A stretch of 64,000 nt of DNA, from NCBI RefSeq assembly GCF_014648875.1, contig NZ_BMRY01000003.1, positions 620,001 to 684,000 on the forward strand, written 5' to 3'. Under the pieces are notes generated by a model. The model worked only from the letters and a program-made list of their open reading frames with translations, ran no database searches and was not told where the DNA came from. Position 1 is the first letter of the stretch; the number at the start of each line of letters is the position of its first letter. The DNA comes from Streptomyces parvus. Lineage in GTDB: Bacteria; Actinomycetota; Actinomycetes; Streptomycetales; Streptomycetaceae. The position numbers and the translations under genes were made by a program. Below, one piece after another: positions 1 to 8,508 of the stretch.

Positions 1-1
1 C

Positions 2-253
2 TTCCCCAAGAGCGAGTGGACGATGCTCTCGCACCGCGTCGTGTTCCACGGCCGCCGGATCTGCCACGCCCGCAAACCGGCCTGCGGGGCCTGCCCCATC
101 GCCCCGCTCTGCCCGTCGTACGGGGAGGGCGAGACCGATCCGGAGAAGGCCGGGAAGCTCCTGAAGTACGAGATGGGCGGCTATCCGGGGCAGCGGCTCA
201 GCCCGCCCGCCGACTACCCGGGCAAGCCCGCGCCCGCGCTGGGTGCCGGATAA
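2..253 (+). CDS. nth: Endonuclease III, C-terminal part (truncated by window edge)
   Basis: Only the last 83 codons are present; the frame runs in from before base 1 and stops with TAA at 251-253. The segment carries the endonuclease III iron-sulphur loop, with four cysteines spaced C-x6-C-x2-C-x5-C between about bases 62 and 114. In the HhH-GPD DNA glycosylase family this loop binds a [4Fe-4S] cluster and helps the enzyme dock on DNA. The enzyme removes oxidised pyrimidines and nicks the abasic site in base excision repair. The catalytic Lys and Asp lie upstream and are not visible. A nudix gene follows on the same strand. Confidence 0.9.
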   Translation, partial: FPKSEWTMLSHRVVFHGRRICHARKPACGACPIAPLCPSYGEGETDPEKAGKLLKYEMGGYPGQRLSPPADYPGKPAPALGAG

Positions 254-368
254 ACCCCCAGGCCTTTCGATTGCTCAGGTTCACCCTCAGGGCGGATTCA
301 TTCCCCAGGACGGAACGGCTCGGAACGAAATGGCCGACGACACGCGTTGTGAATCGACGGGGGTGCCC

Positions 369-1130
369 ATGACGCACACGCATACACACAGCACGGCGCA
401 GGCTGGGAACGGCCCCGCCGGGAGCCCGCCGGGCCACGGACCCGTCAGTCGTGTTCCCGGCATGGCCGTCGACATCACCACCGACGGCCTGCCCGCCTGG
501 CTCGACCCCGTCGCCGACGCCGCGCGCAGTGTCCGGCCGCAGCAGCTCAGCCGTTTCCTGCCGCCCGAGAGCGGGGCGGGCCGGCAGTCCGCCGTCCTGA
601 TCCTGTTCGGCGAGGGGGAGCGCGGACCCGAGCTGCTGCTCATGGAGCGTGCCGGGACCCTGCGCTCCCACGCCGGGCAGCCGTCCTTCCCCGGGGGCGC
701 GCTGGATCCGGAGGACGGCGACCAGGCCACCACCGGGCCGTTGCGGGCGGCGCTGCGCGAGGCCGAGGAGGAGACCGGGCTCGACCCCCGCGGCGTACAG
801 CTGTTCGGCGTGCTGCCCCGGCTCTACATCCCGGTCAGCAGCTTCGTCGTGACGCCCGTGCTCGGCTGGTGGCGGGCGCCCAGCCCGGTCGGGGTGGTCG
901 ATCCAGGCGAGACGGCCCGGGTCTTCACGGTCCCCGTGGCGGATCTCACGGATCCCGCCAACCGGGCCACCGCCGTGCACCCGAGCGGGCACGCCGGCCC
1001 GGCATTCCTGGTCGAATCGGCCCTGGTCTGGGGTTTCACGGCGGGAGTGATCGACCGGATTGTGCACTACGCCGGATGGGAACGCCCCTGGGACAGGACC
1101 AGACAGGTGCCGCTCGACTGGCGCGCATGA
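369..1130 (+). CDS. Nudix hydrolase, CoA pyrophosphatase family
   Basis: A protein of about 253 residues with the nudix box: FPGG, then REAEEETGL about 20 residues later. The preceding SHAGQPSFPGG matches the UPF0035/NUDT7-8 signature of enzymes that split CoA or acyl-CoA into phosphopantetheine and 3',5'-ADP. The frame is open back to 243, overlapping the nth stop. ATG 369 is chosen because the upstream residues look non-conserved, but ATG 462 is equally possible and neither has a strong Shine-Dalgarno site. It sits between nth and a marP-like protease on the same strand. The fold is clear; the CoA substrate is inferred from the signature. Confidence 0.85.
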   Translation: MTHTHTHSTAQAGNGPAGSPPGHGPVSRVPGMAVDITTDGLPAWLDPVADAARSVRPQQLSRFLPPESGAGRQSAVLILFGEGERGPELLLMERAGTLRSHAGQPSFPGGALDPEDGDQATTGPLRAALREAEEETGLDPRGVQLFGVLPRLYIPVSSFVVTPVLGWWRAPSPVGVVDPGETARVFTVPVADLTDPANRATAVHPSGHAGPAFLVESALVWGFTAGVIDRIVHYAGWERPWDRTRQVPLDWRA

Positions 1131-1221
1131 CACGCTGGCTGTTCTGCTGCGCTGTTCCGGGCCCGGCCCGGACCCCGTCACCACCGACGGGCCAGGTGAC
1201 GAAACTGCGAGGCTACAGACG

Positions 1222-2427
1222 GTGAACGTGCTGGACATCCTGCTGCTGCTGGCTGCCGTGTGGTTCGCGGTCATCGGCTATCGCCAGGGCTTCGTCGTCG
1301 GCATCCTGTCGGTGATCGGTTTCCTCGGGGGCGGCCTCGTCGCCGTCTACCTGCTGCCGGTCATCTGGGACCGGGTGACCGAGGACGCCGAGGTCTCCAC
1401 GGCGGTCGCCATCGGCGCGGTCGTCGTGGTGATCATCTGCGCCTCGATCGGCCAGGCCTTCACCACCCACCTGGGCAACAAACTCCGCCGGTACATCACC
1501 TGGTCGCCCGCGCGCGCCCTGGACGCCACCGGCGGCGCGCTGGTCAACGTGGTGGCCATGCTGCTGGTGGCCTGGATGATCGGCCTGCTGCTGGCGGGCA
1601 CCTCGCTGCCGACCCTCGGCAAGGAGGTCCGCAACTCCTCGGTGCTGCTCGGCGTCGACCGGGTGATGCCGGACCAGGCGCCCACCTGGTTCCAGGACTT
1701 CTCCTCCGTCCTCGCGCAGAACGGTTTCCCGCAGGTCTTCAGCCCGTTCGCGAACGAGCCGATCACCGAGGTCAAGGCCCCGGACCCGGCCCTGGTGGGC
1801 AGCCCGGTGGCCGCCCGCGCCAAGAAGTCGATCGTCAAGGTCGTGGGGACGGCCCCGAGCTGCGGCAAGGTCCTCGAAGGGACCGGGTTCGTCTTCTCCG
1901 AGCGCCGGGTCATGACCAACGCGCACGTGGTCGGCGGCGTGGACGAGCCCACCGTCCAGATCGGCGGCGAGGGCCGGCTGTACGACGCGAAGGTCGTCCT
2001 CTACGACTGGCAGCGCGACATCGCGGTCCTGGACGTTCCCGACCTCAAGGTCAGGCCGCTGCAGTTCACCGGCCCGGACGACGACGCGGAGACCGGCGAC
2101 AGCGCGATCGTCGCGGGCTTCCCCGAGAACGGCGCGTACGACGTGCGCTCGGCCCGCGTCCGTGCCCGCATCAACGCGGACGGCCCGGACATCTACCACC
2201 GGGGCACGGTGCGCCGCGATGTGTACTCGCTCTTCGCGACGGTGCGCCAGGGCAACTCGGGCGGACCGCTGCTCACTCCGGACGGAAAGGTGTACGGAGT
2301 GGTGTTCGCCAAGTCGCTCGACGACCCGGACACCGGCTACGCGCTGACGGCGGACGAGATCCGCGAGGACATCGAGATCGGCCGCACCGCCAACCAGCAG
2401 GTCGACAGCCAGGGCTGCGCCCTCTGA
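1222..2427 (+). CDS. MarP-like membrane-anchored periplasmic serine protease
   Basis: A 401-residue protein starting at GTG 1222. The first ~140 residues hold about four hydrophobic helices of the CvpA/colicin-V type, followed by a trypsin-like domain. The triad is visible: His235 in TNAHVV, Asp266 in QRDIAVLDV and Ser346 in GNSGGP. Two cysteines (SCGK, about residue 214, and GCAL at the C-terminus) could form a disulphide. In mycobacteria MarP is a periplasmic protease needed for acid resistance; a similar envelope-stress role here is inference from architecture. The frame extends to 1060, but that stretch reads like antisense of the nudix gene end. A hairpin terminator follows at 2471-2505. 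Confidence 0.88.
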   Translation: MNVLDILLLLAAVWFAVIGYRQGFVVGILSVIGFLGGGLVAVYLLPVIWDRVTEDAEVSTAVAIGAVVVVIICASIGQAFTTHLGNKLRRYITWSPARALDATGGALVNVVAMLLVAWMIGLLLAGTSLPTLGKEVRNSSVLLGVDRVMPDQAPTWFQDFSSVLAQNGFPQVFSPFANEPITEVKAPDPALVGSPVAARAKKSIVKVVGTAPSCGKVLEGTGFVFSERRVMTNAHVVGGVDEPTVQIGGEGRLYDAKVVLYDWQRDIAVLDVPDLKVRPLQFTGPDDDAETGDSAIVAGFPENGAYDVRSARVRARINADGPDIYHRGTVRRDVYSLFATVRQGNSGGPLLTPDGKVYGVVFAKSLDDPDTGYALTADEIREDIEIGRTANQQVDSQGCAL

Positions 2428-2470
2428 AGGTTGTTGCAGAACACCTTCGGGGCCCGCAGCCGGTCCGGAC

Positions 2471-2505
2471 GGACCCCCGGGAAGCTCTTTGAGCCCCGGG
2501 GGTCC
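2471..2505 (+). terminator. Hairpin terminator after the marP-like gene
   Basis: An 11-bp perfect stem (2471-2481 with 2495-2505) around a 13-base loop, followed by CTTTGG. It lies 44 bases after the TGA of the protease gene. Confidence 0.75.
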
Positions 2506-2835
2506 TTTGGTGAGGGTCAGTTACGGGGGTGTCGGAGCCGTGCCGAGACCCAGCGGGCCCGACGGCGGAGGATGCGGGAAATCCCGAGACGGGAACGGCG
2601 AAGGTCATGCACGTGGTGCACCCGGCCCCGAGGGCCGCTCCCCTCATGAGTGCTCACACCGGTCGAGACGGCGGAGCGGCGGTTGCGTGCTTCGTCGGTG
2701 AAGTCGTGCGTCCAGCCCATACCCCGACGTCTGCCCGTGACCCAAGGTCGGTAATCGTGTGCGAGTCAGCCAATTGGCCTATGCGGCAGGCAATTGGCTG
2801 TTCGTCGGACACCTGTGCCAGGGAGAGGCCGGCGG
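2506..2835. other. Gene-free stretch between converging genes
   Basis: No credible gene is seen between the marP-like terminator and the stop codon of the leftward epoxide hydrolase. The only clear structure is the inverted repeat at 2768-2799, listed separately. Short open frames here have poor codon structure. Confidence 0.5.
2768..2799. repeat. Inverted repeat with paired CCAATTGG-like cores
   Basis: AGCCAATTG at 2768-2776 is exactly mirrored by CAATTGGCT at 2791-2799, with 14 bases between. The AT-rich cores stand out in this GC-rich context. It lies 37 bases past the epoxide hydrolase stop codon, so it may be that gene's transcript-end hairpin. It could equally be a paired operator. Confidence 0.6.
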
Positions 2836-3858
2836 CTACCGGTCCGGCTCGGGGTCCTTGAGCCAGTTGATGAGTTCGGTGGAGAAGCCGATCGGATCCT
2901 CCTCGTGCGGGAAGTGCCCGACACCGTCGAAAAGTCGCCACCGGTAGGGCGCCTCGACGTACTGGCCGGACCCGGCCGAACTGCGGGTGCGGACCGCCGG
3001 ATCGAGCGACCCGTGCAGGTGCAGCGTGGGCACCCGGACCGGGCGCTTCATCCGCCGGTTGAACTGGATCCCGTCGGGGCGCGCCATCGACCGCACCATC
3101 CAGCGGTACGGCTCGATCGAGCAGTGCGCGGTGGAGGGGATGCTCATGGCCCGCCGGTAGACGTCCAGGGTCTCCTCGTCGGGGAACTCCGGGGTGCGGG
3201 GGCCCGCCCAGTCCTGGATGAGGTCCCCCACCAGGGCGGCGTCGTCCGCGAGGAGCTGACGCTCTGGCAGCCATGGGCGCTGGAAGCCCCAGACGTACGA
3301 ACCGGCCCGCGACTGGGCGAAGTCGGACAGCATCGAGGAGCGCCAGCGGCGCGGGTGCGGCATCGAGGAGACGACGAGCCGACGGACCAGCTTGGGCCGC
3401 ATCACGGCGGCCGTCCAGGCGAGGTAGCCGCCGAGGTCGTGGCCGACCAGGGCCGCGTCGGGCTCACCGAGGGAGCGGATCACGCCGGTGACGTCGAGGG
3501 CCAGGTTGGCGGGGTCGTAACCACGCGGCGTACGGTCGCTTCCGCCCACCCCGCGCAGGTCCATCGCGACCGCCCGGAACCCGGCGTCGGCCAGCGCGGT
3601 CATCTGGTGGCGCCAGGTCCACCAGAACTGCGGGAAGCCGTGCAGCAGGAGCACGAGTGGCCCGTCGCCCAGCTCGGCGATGTGGAAGCGCGCACCGTTG
3701 GCCGCCACGTCGCGGTGGGTCCAGGGGCCGTCGATCCGCACCGGCCCGCCGGCCGCGGTCCGGCCCGGGGAGCCCGTGGCCGGGCCGGACGGGGAGGCCG
3801 GGCCCTCCGGGTCTCCGGGACCCGTCGGACCGAATGCGCTGGAATCGGGAACGGTCAT
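2836..3858 (-). CDS. Alpha/beta hydrolase, epoxide hydrolase-like
   Basis: A 340-residue protein starting at ATG 3858. An N-terminal Gly/Pro-rich tail of about 45 residues precedes an alpha/beta-hydrolase fold. Visible motifs are the oxyanion-hole HGFPQ (about 73-77), the nucleophile elbow GHDLGG with Asp141, and the C-terminal GVGHFPHEE with His near 315. An Asp nucleophile marks the epoxide hydrolase / haloalkane dehalogenase branch rather than esterases, and HGFPQFWWTWR is typical of epoxide hydrolases. The ATG overlaps the stop of the upstream holin-family gene by four bases (ATGA), so the two are probably translated together. The substrate cannot be read from sequence. Confidence 0.87.
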   Translation of the reverse strand: MTVPDSSAFGPTGPGDPEGPASPSGPATGSPGRTAAGGPVRIDGPWTHRDVAANGARFHIAELGDGPLVLLLHGFPQFWWTWRHQMTALADAGFRAVAMDLRGVGGSDRTPRGYDPANLALDVTGVIRSLGEPDAALVGHDLGGYLAWTAAVMRPKLVRRLVVSSMPHPRRWRSSMLSDFAQSRAGSYVWGFQRPWLPERQLLADDAALVGDLIQDWAGPRTPEFPDEETLDVYRRAMSIPSTAHCSIEPYRWMVRSMARPDGIQFNRRMKRPVRVPTLHLHGSLDPAVRTRSSAGSGQYVEAPYRWRLFDGVGHFPHEEDPIGFSTELINWLKDPEPDR

Positions 3859-4394
3859 GTGGACGAGCGTGCCACAGACCCGGCCTTGTCCCGACCGGAG
3901 CCGCCTTCGACGTCCTTCTTCGCCAGCGAGCTGCCGGAGACGGCGGAGCGCTCGATGATCGCGGCCGCCTCGACCGAGGGGCGCGGATGCGGCTTGGCCT
4001 TCTGCAGGACGGCGGCGGTCTGCTTGGCGGAGGCGATGGACTTCTCCGGCGGCTTGATCTTCTTGAACTTCCGCAGACCGATGAACGCGATCAGCGCGGC
4101 CAGGAGGATGAAGGCGCCGGCCACGATCAGGAAGGACCACGCCAGGCCCAGGCCCAGGTTGTGGATCCCGTAGGCAGCGGCGAAGCTCAGCATCGGCATC
4201 GTGAACAGCAGCAGCACGCCCGCGGCGATGAACGCGGCGCTGCCGATCGCCCCGCGCTTGACGTCCTGCCGCACCTCCGCCTTGGCGAGGGCGATCTCGT
4301 CGTGCACCAGCGCGGACATCTCGGCCGTCGCCGAGGCGACCAGCTGCCCGATGCTGCGGTCCGTGCTGCCCGCGTAGTTGCCGGGGTCGCTCAT
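3855..4394 (-). CDS. Phage holin family (PF07332-like) membrane protein
   Basis: A 179-residue protein. Residues 1-60 are hydrophilic (SIGQLVASATAEMSALVHDE), two hydrophobic helices follow at about 65-90 and 95-120, and a lysine-rich tail ends the protein. This is the pattern of the actinobacterial 'phage holin family' (formerly DUF1469), chromosomal membrane proteins that are not part of a prophage. ATG 4394 is preferred over longer in-frame extensions because family members begin MSDPG-like. It sits 40 bases downstream of nhaA on the same strand and overlaps the epoxide hydrolase start, suggesting a three-gene leftward unit. Function is unknown. Confidence 0.82.
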   Translation of the reverse strand: MSDPGNYAGSTDRSIGQLVASATAEMSALVHDEIALAKAEVRQDVKRGAIGSAAFIAAGVLLLFTMPMLSFAAAYGIHNLGLGLAWSFLIVAGAFILLAALIAFIGLRKFKKIKPPEKSIASAKQTAAVLQKAKPHPRPSVEAAAIIERSAVSGSSLAKKDVEGGSGRDKAGSVARSST

Positions 4395-4434
4395 CCCTGA
4401 CTCCCTCTCCGTCTTCGACACATCCGATGTCAGA

Positions 4435-5847
4435 TCATGCCGGACTGTTCGGCTTGTCGCTCGCTGCCCCCGCCCGCTCTTCGGCGAGCCGGCGGTGTTC
4501 GGCCGCCTTGCGCTCAAGGATGGCGGCCATCCGCAGGTGATACTCCGGATCATCCTGCTCGTAGACATCCGGTACCCCGGATTCGTCCTCGTCCAGCTCC
4601 TCGGCCTCGTACAGCTCCTTGTACTTGCGCACGCGGAGCTTGAGGAGCACGCAGGCGATCAGGGCGGCGATCAGCGATCCGATCAGGACGGCGGCCTTGA
4701 TCTCGTTGACCATCTCCGGGTCGCCCTCGAACGCCAGCTCGCCGATGAGGAGCGAGACCGTGAACCCGATGCCGGCGAGTGAGGCGAGGGCGAGGACGTC
4801 TGCCCAGGCCAGGTCCTTGTTCAGCTCCGCCTTGGTGAAGCGGGCGGCGAGATAGGTGCCACCGAAGATGCCGACGGTCTTGCCGACGACGAGGCCCAGG
4901 ACCACACCGAGCGTCTCGGGCCGGGTGAAGACGCCCGCCAGAGCCTCGCCGTTCACCGAGACCCCGGCCGAGAACAGGGCGAACAGCGGGACGGCGATTC
5001 CGGCCGACAGCGGGCGGACCAAGTGTTCGATGTGCTCGCCGGGGGAGTGGTTCTCGCCCTCGCGGCGGCTGCAGCGCAGCATCAGGCCCATGGCGACACC
5101 GGCGATGGTGGCGTGGACGCCGCTGTTGTACATCAGGCCCCAGATGACCAGGGCGAGCGGGACGTAGACGTACCAGCCCCGGACCTCGAAGCGCAGGAGG
5201 AGGTGGAAGACGACGAGGCCGAGGACGGCCCCGCCGAGGGCCAGGAAGTTCAGGTCCGAGGTGAAGAACACCGCGATGATCATGATCGCGAAGAGGTCGT
5301 CGACGACGGCCAGGGTCAGCAGGAACGCGCGCAGCGCGGACGGCAGCGAGGTGCCGATGACCGCGAGGACGGCGAGCGCGAAGGCGATGTCGGTGGCTGT
5401 GGGGACCGCCCAGCCGTCCGTCGAGCCGCCGCCGATGACGGTGGTGAGGAAGTAGACGAGGGCGGGCACGGCCATACCGCACAGGGCCGCCACCACCGGG
5501 AGGGCCGCGGCCTTCGGATCGCGCAGTTCGCCCGCGACCAGTTCGCGCTTGAGCTCGACACCGGCGACGAAGAAGAAGACCGCGAGCAGTCCGTCCGCCG
5601 CCCAGTGCGCCACGGAGAGGTCCAGGCCGAGGGCGCCGGGACCGAAGTGGAAGCCGCTGACCTCCTTGTACGAGCCGCCGAAGGTGTTGGCCCAGACGAG
5701 TGCGGCGACCGCCGCCACGAGGAGCAGCACACCGCCGACGGTCTCGGTACGGAGGGCCTCCGCCACGTAGTTCCGCTCGGGGAGCGAGAGCCTGCCGAGC
5801 AGAGAACGCTGGGGCGGCGTGGGAGTGGGCGGAGTGGGCGGTGCCAC
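4435..5847 (-). CDS. nhaA: Na+/H+ antiporter NhaA
   Basis: A 470-residue protein with about 11-12 hydrophobic helices. Characteristic NhaA segments include FFFVAGVELKRELVAGELRD and ATDIAFALAVLAVIG, which contains the paired-aspartate region, and VVDDLFAIMIIA, which carries adjacent aspartates of the ion pathway. GTG 5847 is chosen because GGAGG lies eight bases upstream; longer in-frame starts have no such site. The N-terminus carries an unusual Thr/Pro run before the fold, and the C-terminus has a charged acidic and coiled tail of about 70 residues beyond the E. coli length. It exports Na+ in exchange for protons at the membrane. The holin-like and epoxide hydrolase genes follow. Confidence 0.95.
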   Translation of the reverse strand: MAPPTPPTPTPPQRSLLGRLSLPERNYVAEALRTETVGGVLLLVAAVAALVWANTFGGSYKEVSGFHFGPGALGLDLSVAHWAADGLLAVFFFVAGVELKRELVAGELRDPKAAALPVVAALCGMAVPALVYFLTTVIGGGSTDGWAVPTATDIAFALAVLAVIGTSLPSALRAFLLTLAVVDDLFAIMIIAVFFTSDLNFLALGGAVLGLVVFHLLLRFEVRGWYVYVPLALVIWGLMYNSGVHATIAGVAMGLMLRCSRREGENHSPGEHIEHLVRPLSAGIAVPLFALFSAGVSVNGEALAGVFTRPETLGVVLGLVVGKTVGIFGGTYLAARFTKAELNKDLAWADVLALASLAGIGFTVSLLIGELAFEGDPEMVNEIKAAVLIGSLIAALIACVLLKLRVRKYKELYEAEELDEDESGVPDVYEQDDPEYHLRMAAILERKAAEHRRLAEERAGAASDKPNSPA

Positions 5848-6089
5848 GAGAGAAACCTCCGGGTCGGGGCGGTGTACGGGCATGACTGATCGCTTGCCGA
5901 CCAGACTTCCCGGCGCCCCTGTAGAGATGTTCTCTGAAGTTGTCCGAATGTGTTGTTGTGGAGCGCCCACCCTACCTGGGGTGTGCGGAGCGCGATCGTA
6001 CGAGGTGATCGTCGCACTGCACGCGCGATGGGCACCCGACGCGTCGCCGGGTGCCCATCGGAGCCGTACGCCTGAAGGGTCTGCTGTGG

Positions 6090-8048
6090 TCAGTCCTCGT
6101 CGGACGAGGAGGACGGCAGCTGGGTGGTGATCAGGTCCATCACCGAGGAGTCGGTCAGCGTCGTGACGTCGCCCAGTTCTCGGTTCTCGGCGACATCGCG
6201 CAGAAGCCGGCGCATGATCTTGCCGGACCGGGTCTTCGGCAGCTCGGCGACCGGCAGCACCCGCTTGGGCTTGGCGATCGGGCCGAGCGTCGCCCCGACA
6301 TGGTTGCGCAGGTCCGCGACCAGCTCGTCGGAGGCGGTCGCCGTACCGCGCAGGATCACGAACGCCACGATGGCCTGGCCGGTCGTCTCGTCGGCCGCGC
6401 CGACCACGGCGGCCTCGGCGACCGACGGGTGGGAGACGAGGGCGGACTCGACCTCGGTGGTCGAGATGTTGTGCCCGGAGACGAGCATGACGTCGTCGAC
6501 CCGGCCGAGCAGCCAGACGTCGCCGTCCTCGTCCTTCTTCGCCCCGTCGCCCGCGAAGTACTTGCCCTCGAAGCGCGACCAGTAGGTGTCGATGAAGCGC
6601 TGGTCGTCGCCCCAGATGGTGCGGAGCATCGAGGGCCACGGCTCGGTGAGGACGAGGTAGCCGCCCCCGCCGTTCGGTACCTCGTTGGCCTCGTCGTCCA
6701 CGACGGTGGCGGAGATGCCCGGCAGCGCGCGCTGGGCGCTTCCCGGTTTCGTCTCGGTCACACCGGGCAGCGGCGAGATCATCATCGCGCCGGTCTCGGT
6801 CTGCCACCAGGTGTCCACGATGGGGCACTTGTCGGCGCCGATGTTCTTCCGGTACCACATCCACGCCTCGGGGTTGATCGGCTCACCGACCGAACCGAGG
6901 ACGCGGAGCGAGGACAGGTCGAACTTCGCGGGGATGTCGTCGCCCCACTTCATGAACGTACGGATCGCCGTCGGGGCGGTGTAGAGGATCGTGACGCCGT
7001 ACTTCTGCACGATCTCCCAGAACCGGCCCTGGTGCGGGGTGTCCGGGGTGCCCTCGTACATGACCTGGGTCGCGCCGTTGGCCAGCGGCCCGTAGACGAT
7101 GTACGAGTGGCCGGTCACCCAGCCGATGTCGGCGGTGCACCAGTAGACGTCGGACTCCGGCTTGAGGTCGAAGACGGCGTGGTGCGTGTACGAGGCCTGG
7201 GTGAGGTAGCCGCCGGAGGTGTGCAGGATGCCCTTCGGCTTACCCGTGGTGCCCGAGGTGTAGAGGATGAAGAGCGGCTGCTCCGCGTCGAAGGCCTCGG
7301 GGGTGTGCTCGGCGGACTGCCGGGCGGTGATCTCGTGCCACCAGACGTCGCGGCCCTCGGTCCAGGCGGTGTCCTGGCCGGTGCGGCGGACGACGAGCAC
7401 GTGCTCGACGGTGTCGAACCGGGAGACGGCGTCGTCGACGGCGGGCTTCAGCGCGGAGGGCTTGCCGCGGCGGTAGCCGCCGTCGGCCGTGATGACGACC
7501 TTGGCGTCCGCGTCCTTGATACGGGCGGCGATGGCGTCGGCCGAGAAGCCGCCGAAGACCACGGAGTGCGCGGCGCCGATGCGGGCACAGGCCAGCATCG
7601 CGACGGCGGCCTCGGGGATCATCGGCAGATAGACGGCGACCCGGTCGCCCTTGCCGACACCCAGCTCGGTGAGCGCGTTGGCGGCCCGGGATACCTCGTC
7701 CTTCAGCTCCGCGTAGGTGATGGCCCGGCTGTCGCCCGGCTCGCCCTCGAAGTGGATGGCGACCCGGTCGCCGTTGCCGGCCTCGACGTGGCGGTCCACG
7801 CAGTTGTACGCGACGTTCAGCTTGCCGTCCGCGAACCACTTGGCGAAGGGCGGGTTGCTCCAGTCGAGGGTCTCGGTCGGCTCGGTGGCCCACGTCAGGC
7901 GGCGGGCCTGCTCGGCCCAGAAGCCCAGCCGGTCCGCCGCGGCCTGCTCGTACGCCTCTGCGGTGACGTTGGCGTTGGCGGCCAGCTCGGCAGGCGGAGC
8001 GAACTTCCGCTCTTCCCGAAGCAGGTTGGCCAGGCTCTCGTTGCTCAC
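6090..8048 (-). CDS. acs: Acetyl-CoA synthetase (AMP-forming)
   Basis: A 652-residue protein, the usual length for Acs. It activates acetate with ATP and CoA through acetyl-AMP in the cytoplasm. Visible motifs are the P-loop [11 protein letters not shown], the acetate-pocket/ATP motif TWWQTETG and the C-terminal [11 protein letters not shown]. In that last motif the catalytic Lys (about 610) is the residue usually controlled by acetylation. GTG 8048 (reading [10 protein letters not shown]) is preferred over ATG 8090 because it is preceded by GGGAGAAG and matches the family start. A DasR-box-like sequence lies 87 bases upstream at 8135-8146. The gene stands alone, divergent from the lipoprotein gene at 8509. 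Confidence 0.95.
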   Translation of the reverse strand: MSNESLANLLREERKFAPPAELAANANVTAEAYEQAAADRLGFWAEQARRLTWATEPTETLDWSNPPFAKWFADGKLNVAYNCVDRHVEAGNGDRVAIHFEGEPGDSRAITYAELKDEVSRAANALTELGVGKGDRVAVYLPMIPEAAVAMLACARIGAAHSVVFGGFSADAIAARIKDADAKVVITADGGYRRGKPSALKPAVDDAVSRFDTVEHVLVVRRTGQDTAWTEGRDVWWHEITARQSAEHTPEAFDAEQPLFILYTSGTTGKPKGILHTSGGYLTQASYTHHAVFDLKPESDVYWCTADIGWVTGHSYIVYGPLANGATQVMYEGTPDTPHQGRFWEIVQKYGVTILYTAPTAIRTFMKWGDDIPAKFDLSSLRVLGSVGEPINPEAWMWYRKNIGADKCPIVDTWWQTETGAMMISPLPGVTETKPGSAQRALPGISATVVDDEANEVPNGGGGYLVLTEPWPSMLRTIWGDDQRFIDTYWSRFEGKYFAGDGAKKDEDGDVWLLGRVDDVMLVSGHNISTTEVESALVSHPSVAEAAVVGAADETTGQAIVAFVILRGTATASDELVADLRNHVGATLGPIAKPKRVLPVAELPKTRSGKIMRRLLRDVAENRELGDVTTLTDSSVMDLITTQLPSSSSDED

Positions 8049-8134
8049 GACTTCTCCCAGTCCCAGGGTGTCCGTTGTGTCCCGGGGCATAGCTCATCAG
8101 GCGCGAGGCCGGGTGACAAGAGCCTGCCGGGAAT

Positions 8135-8146
8135 TGGTTTAGACCT
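8135..8146. promoter_or_regulatory. DasR-responsive-element-like box upstream of acs
   Basis: TGGTTTAGACCT matches the remembered DasR (GntR family) consensus TGGTCTAGACCA at 10 of 12 positions, including the palindromic GGT and ACC arms. DasR controls N-acetylglucosamine use in Streptomyces, and deacetylation of that sugar releases acetate, which Acs would recover. Regulation here is inference from the match and location. Confidence 0.4.
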
Positions 8147-8404
8147 GTGTTCTCGTGTATGGGGCCATGATCCCGCTCCGCGTTCGAGAGCCGCCGAACG
8201 ACGCGTGGCGTGCGACATTTCCGGCCATCCGAACGGGGTCATCTGATGGCACGGGCCTTGGGTCCGTCCGGTTCAGGCGGGGCGGCGTTCGGGCTATTTG
8301 GTAACTCCTATCGGTGAATAAGAATCTTTTCATTCGGTATGTCGCTCTTGTCGGTGTGGGGCTGCGTGCGATTTTGGCCGCGCCGTCGTCGGAATTTCGC
8401 CACG

Positions 8405-8469
8405 CTTCGACGCACTTCGACGCACTTCAGCTCACTTTGAAGCGTTTCGACGGCGCGTTTCGACGGCGC
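8405..8469. repeat. Two short tandem duplications
   Basis: CTTCGACGCA occurs twice in tandem (8405-8414, 8415-8424) and GTTTCGACGGCGC twice in tandem (8444-8456, 8457-8469). Both lie in the leader region of the lipoprotein gene and share the core TTCGACG. Confidence 0.7.
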
Positions 8470-8508
8470 ACTCCGACGCAAACGACCTGCAAGGAAGAGG
8501 GTGGGCGG

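Larger units (their letters stand above)
8049..8508. other. Divergent intergenic region between acs and the deacetylase lipoprotein
   Basis: A 460-base gene-free region between two divergent genes. It holds the dre-like box at 8135-8146, an AT-rich stretch at about 8298-8345 that could contain the rightward promoter, and two short tandem duplications at 8405-8469. No convincing -35/-10 pair was identified. Confidence 0.5.

Noticed and set aside
3855-4394. Holin-family gene as evidence of a prophage
   Set aside because: No other phage genes are nearby; this family is chromosomal in actinobacteria and is coupled to a hydrolase gene here.
8314-8508. N-terminal extension of the deacetylase lipoprotein to GTG 8314
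   Set aside because: It would place 65 residues before the signal peptide and runs through tandem repeats; ATG 8509 has a ribosome site and gives a proper lipoprotein signal.
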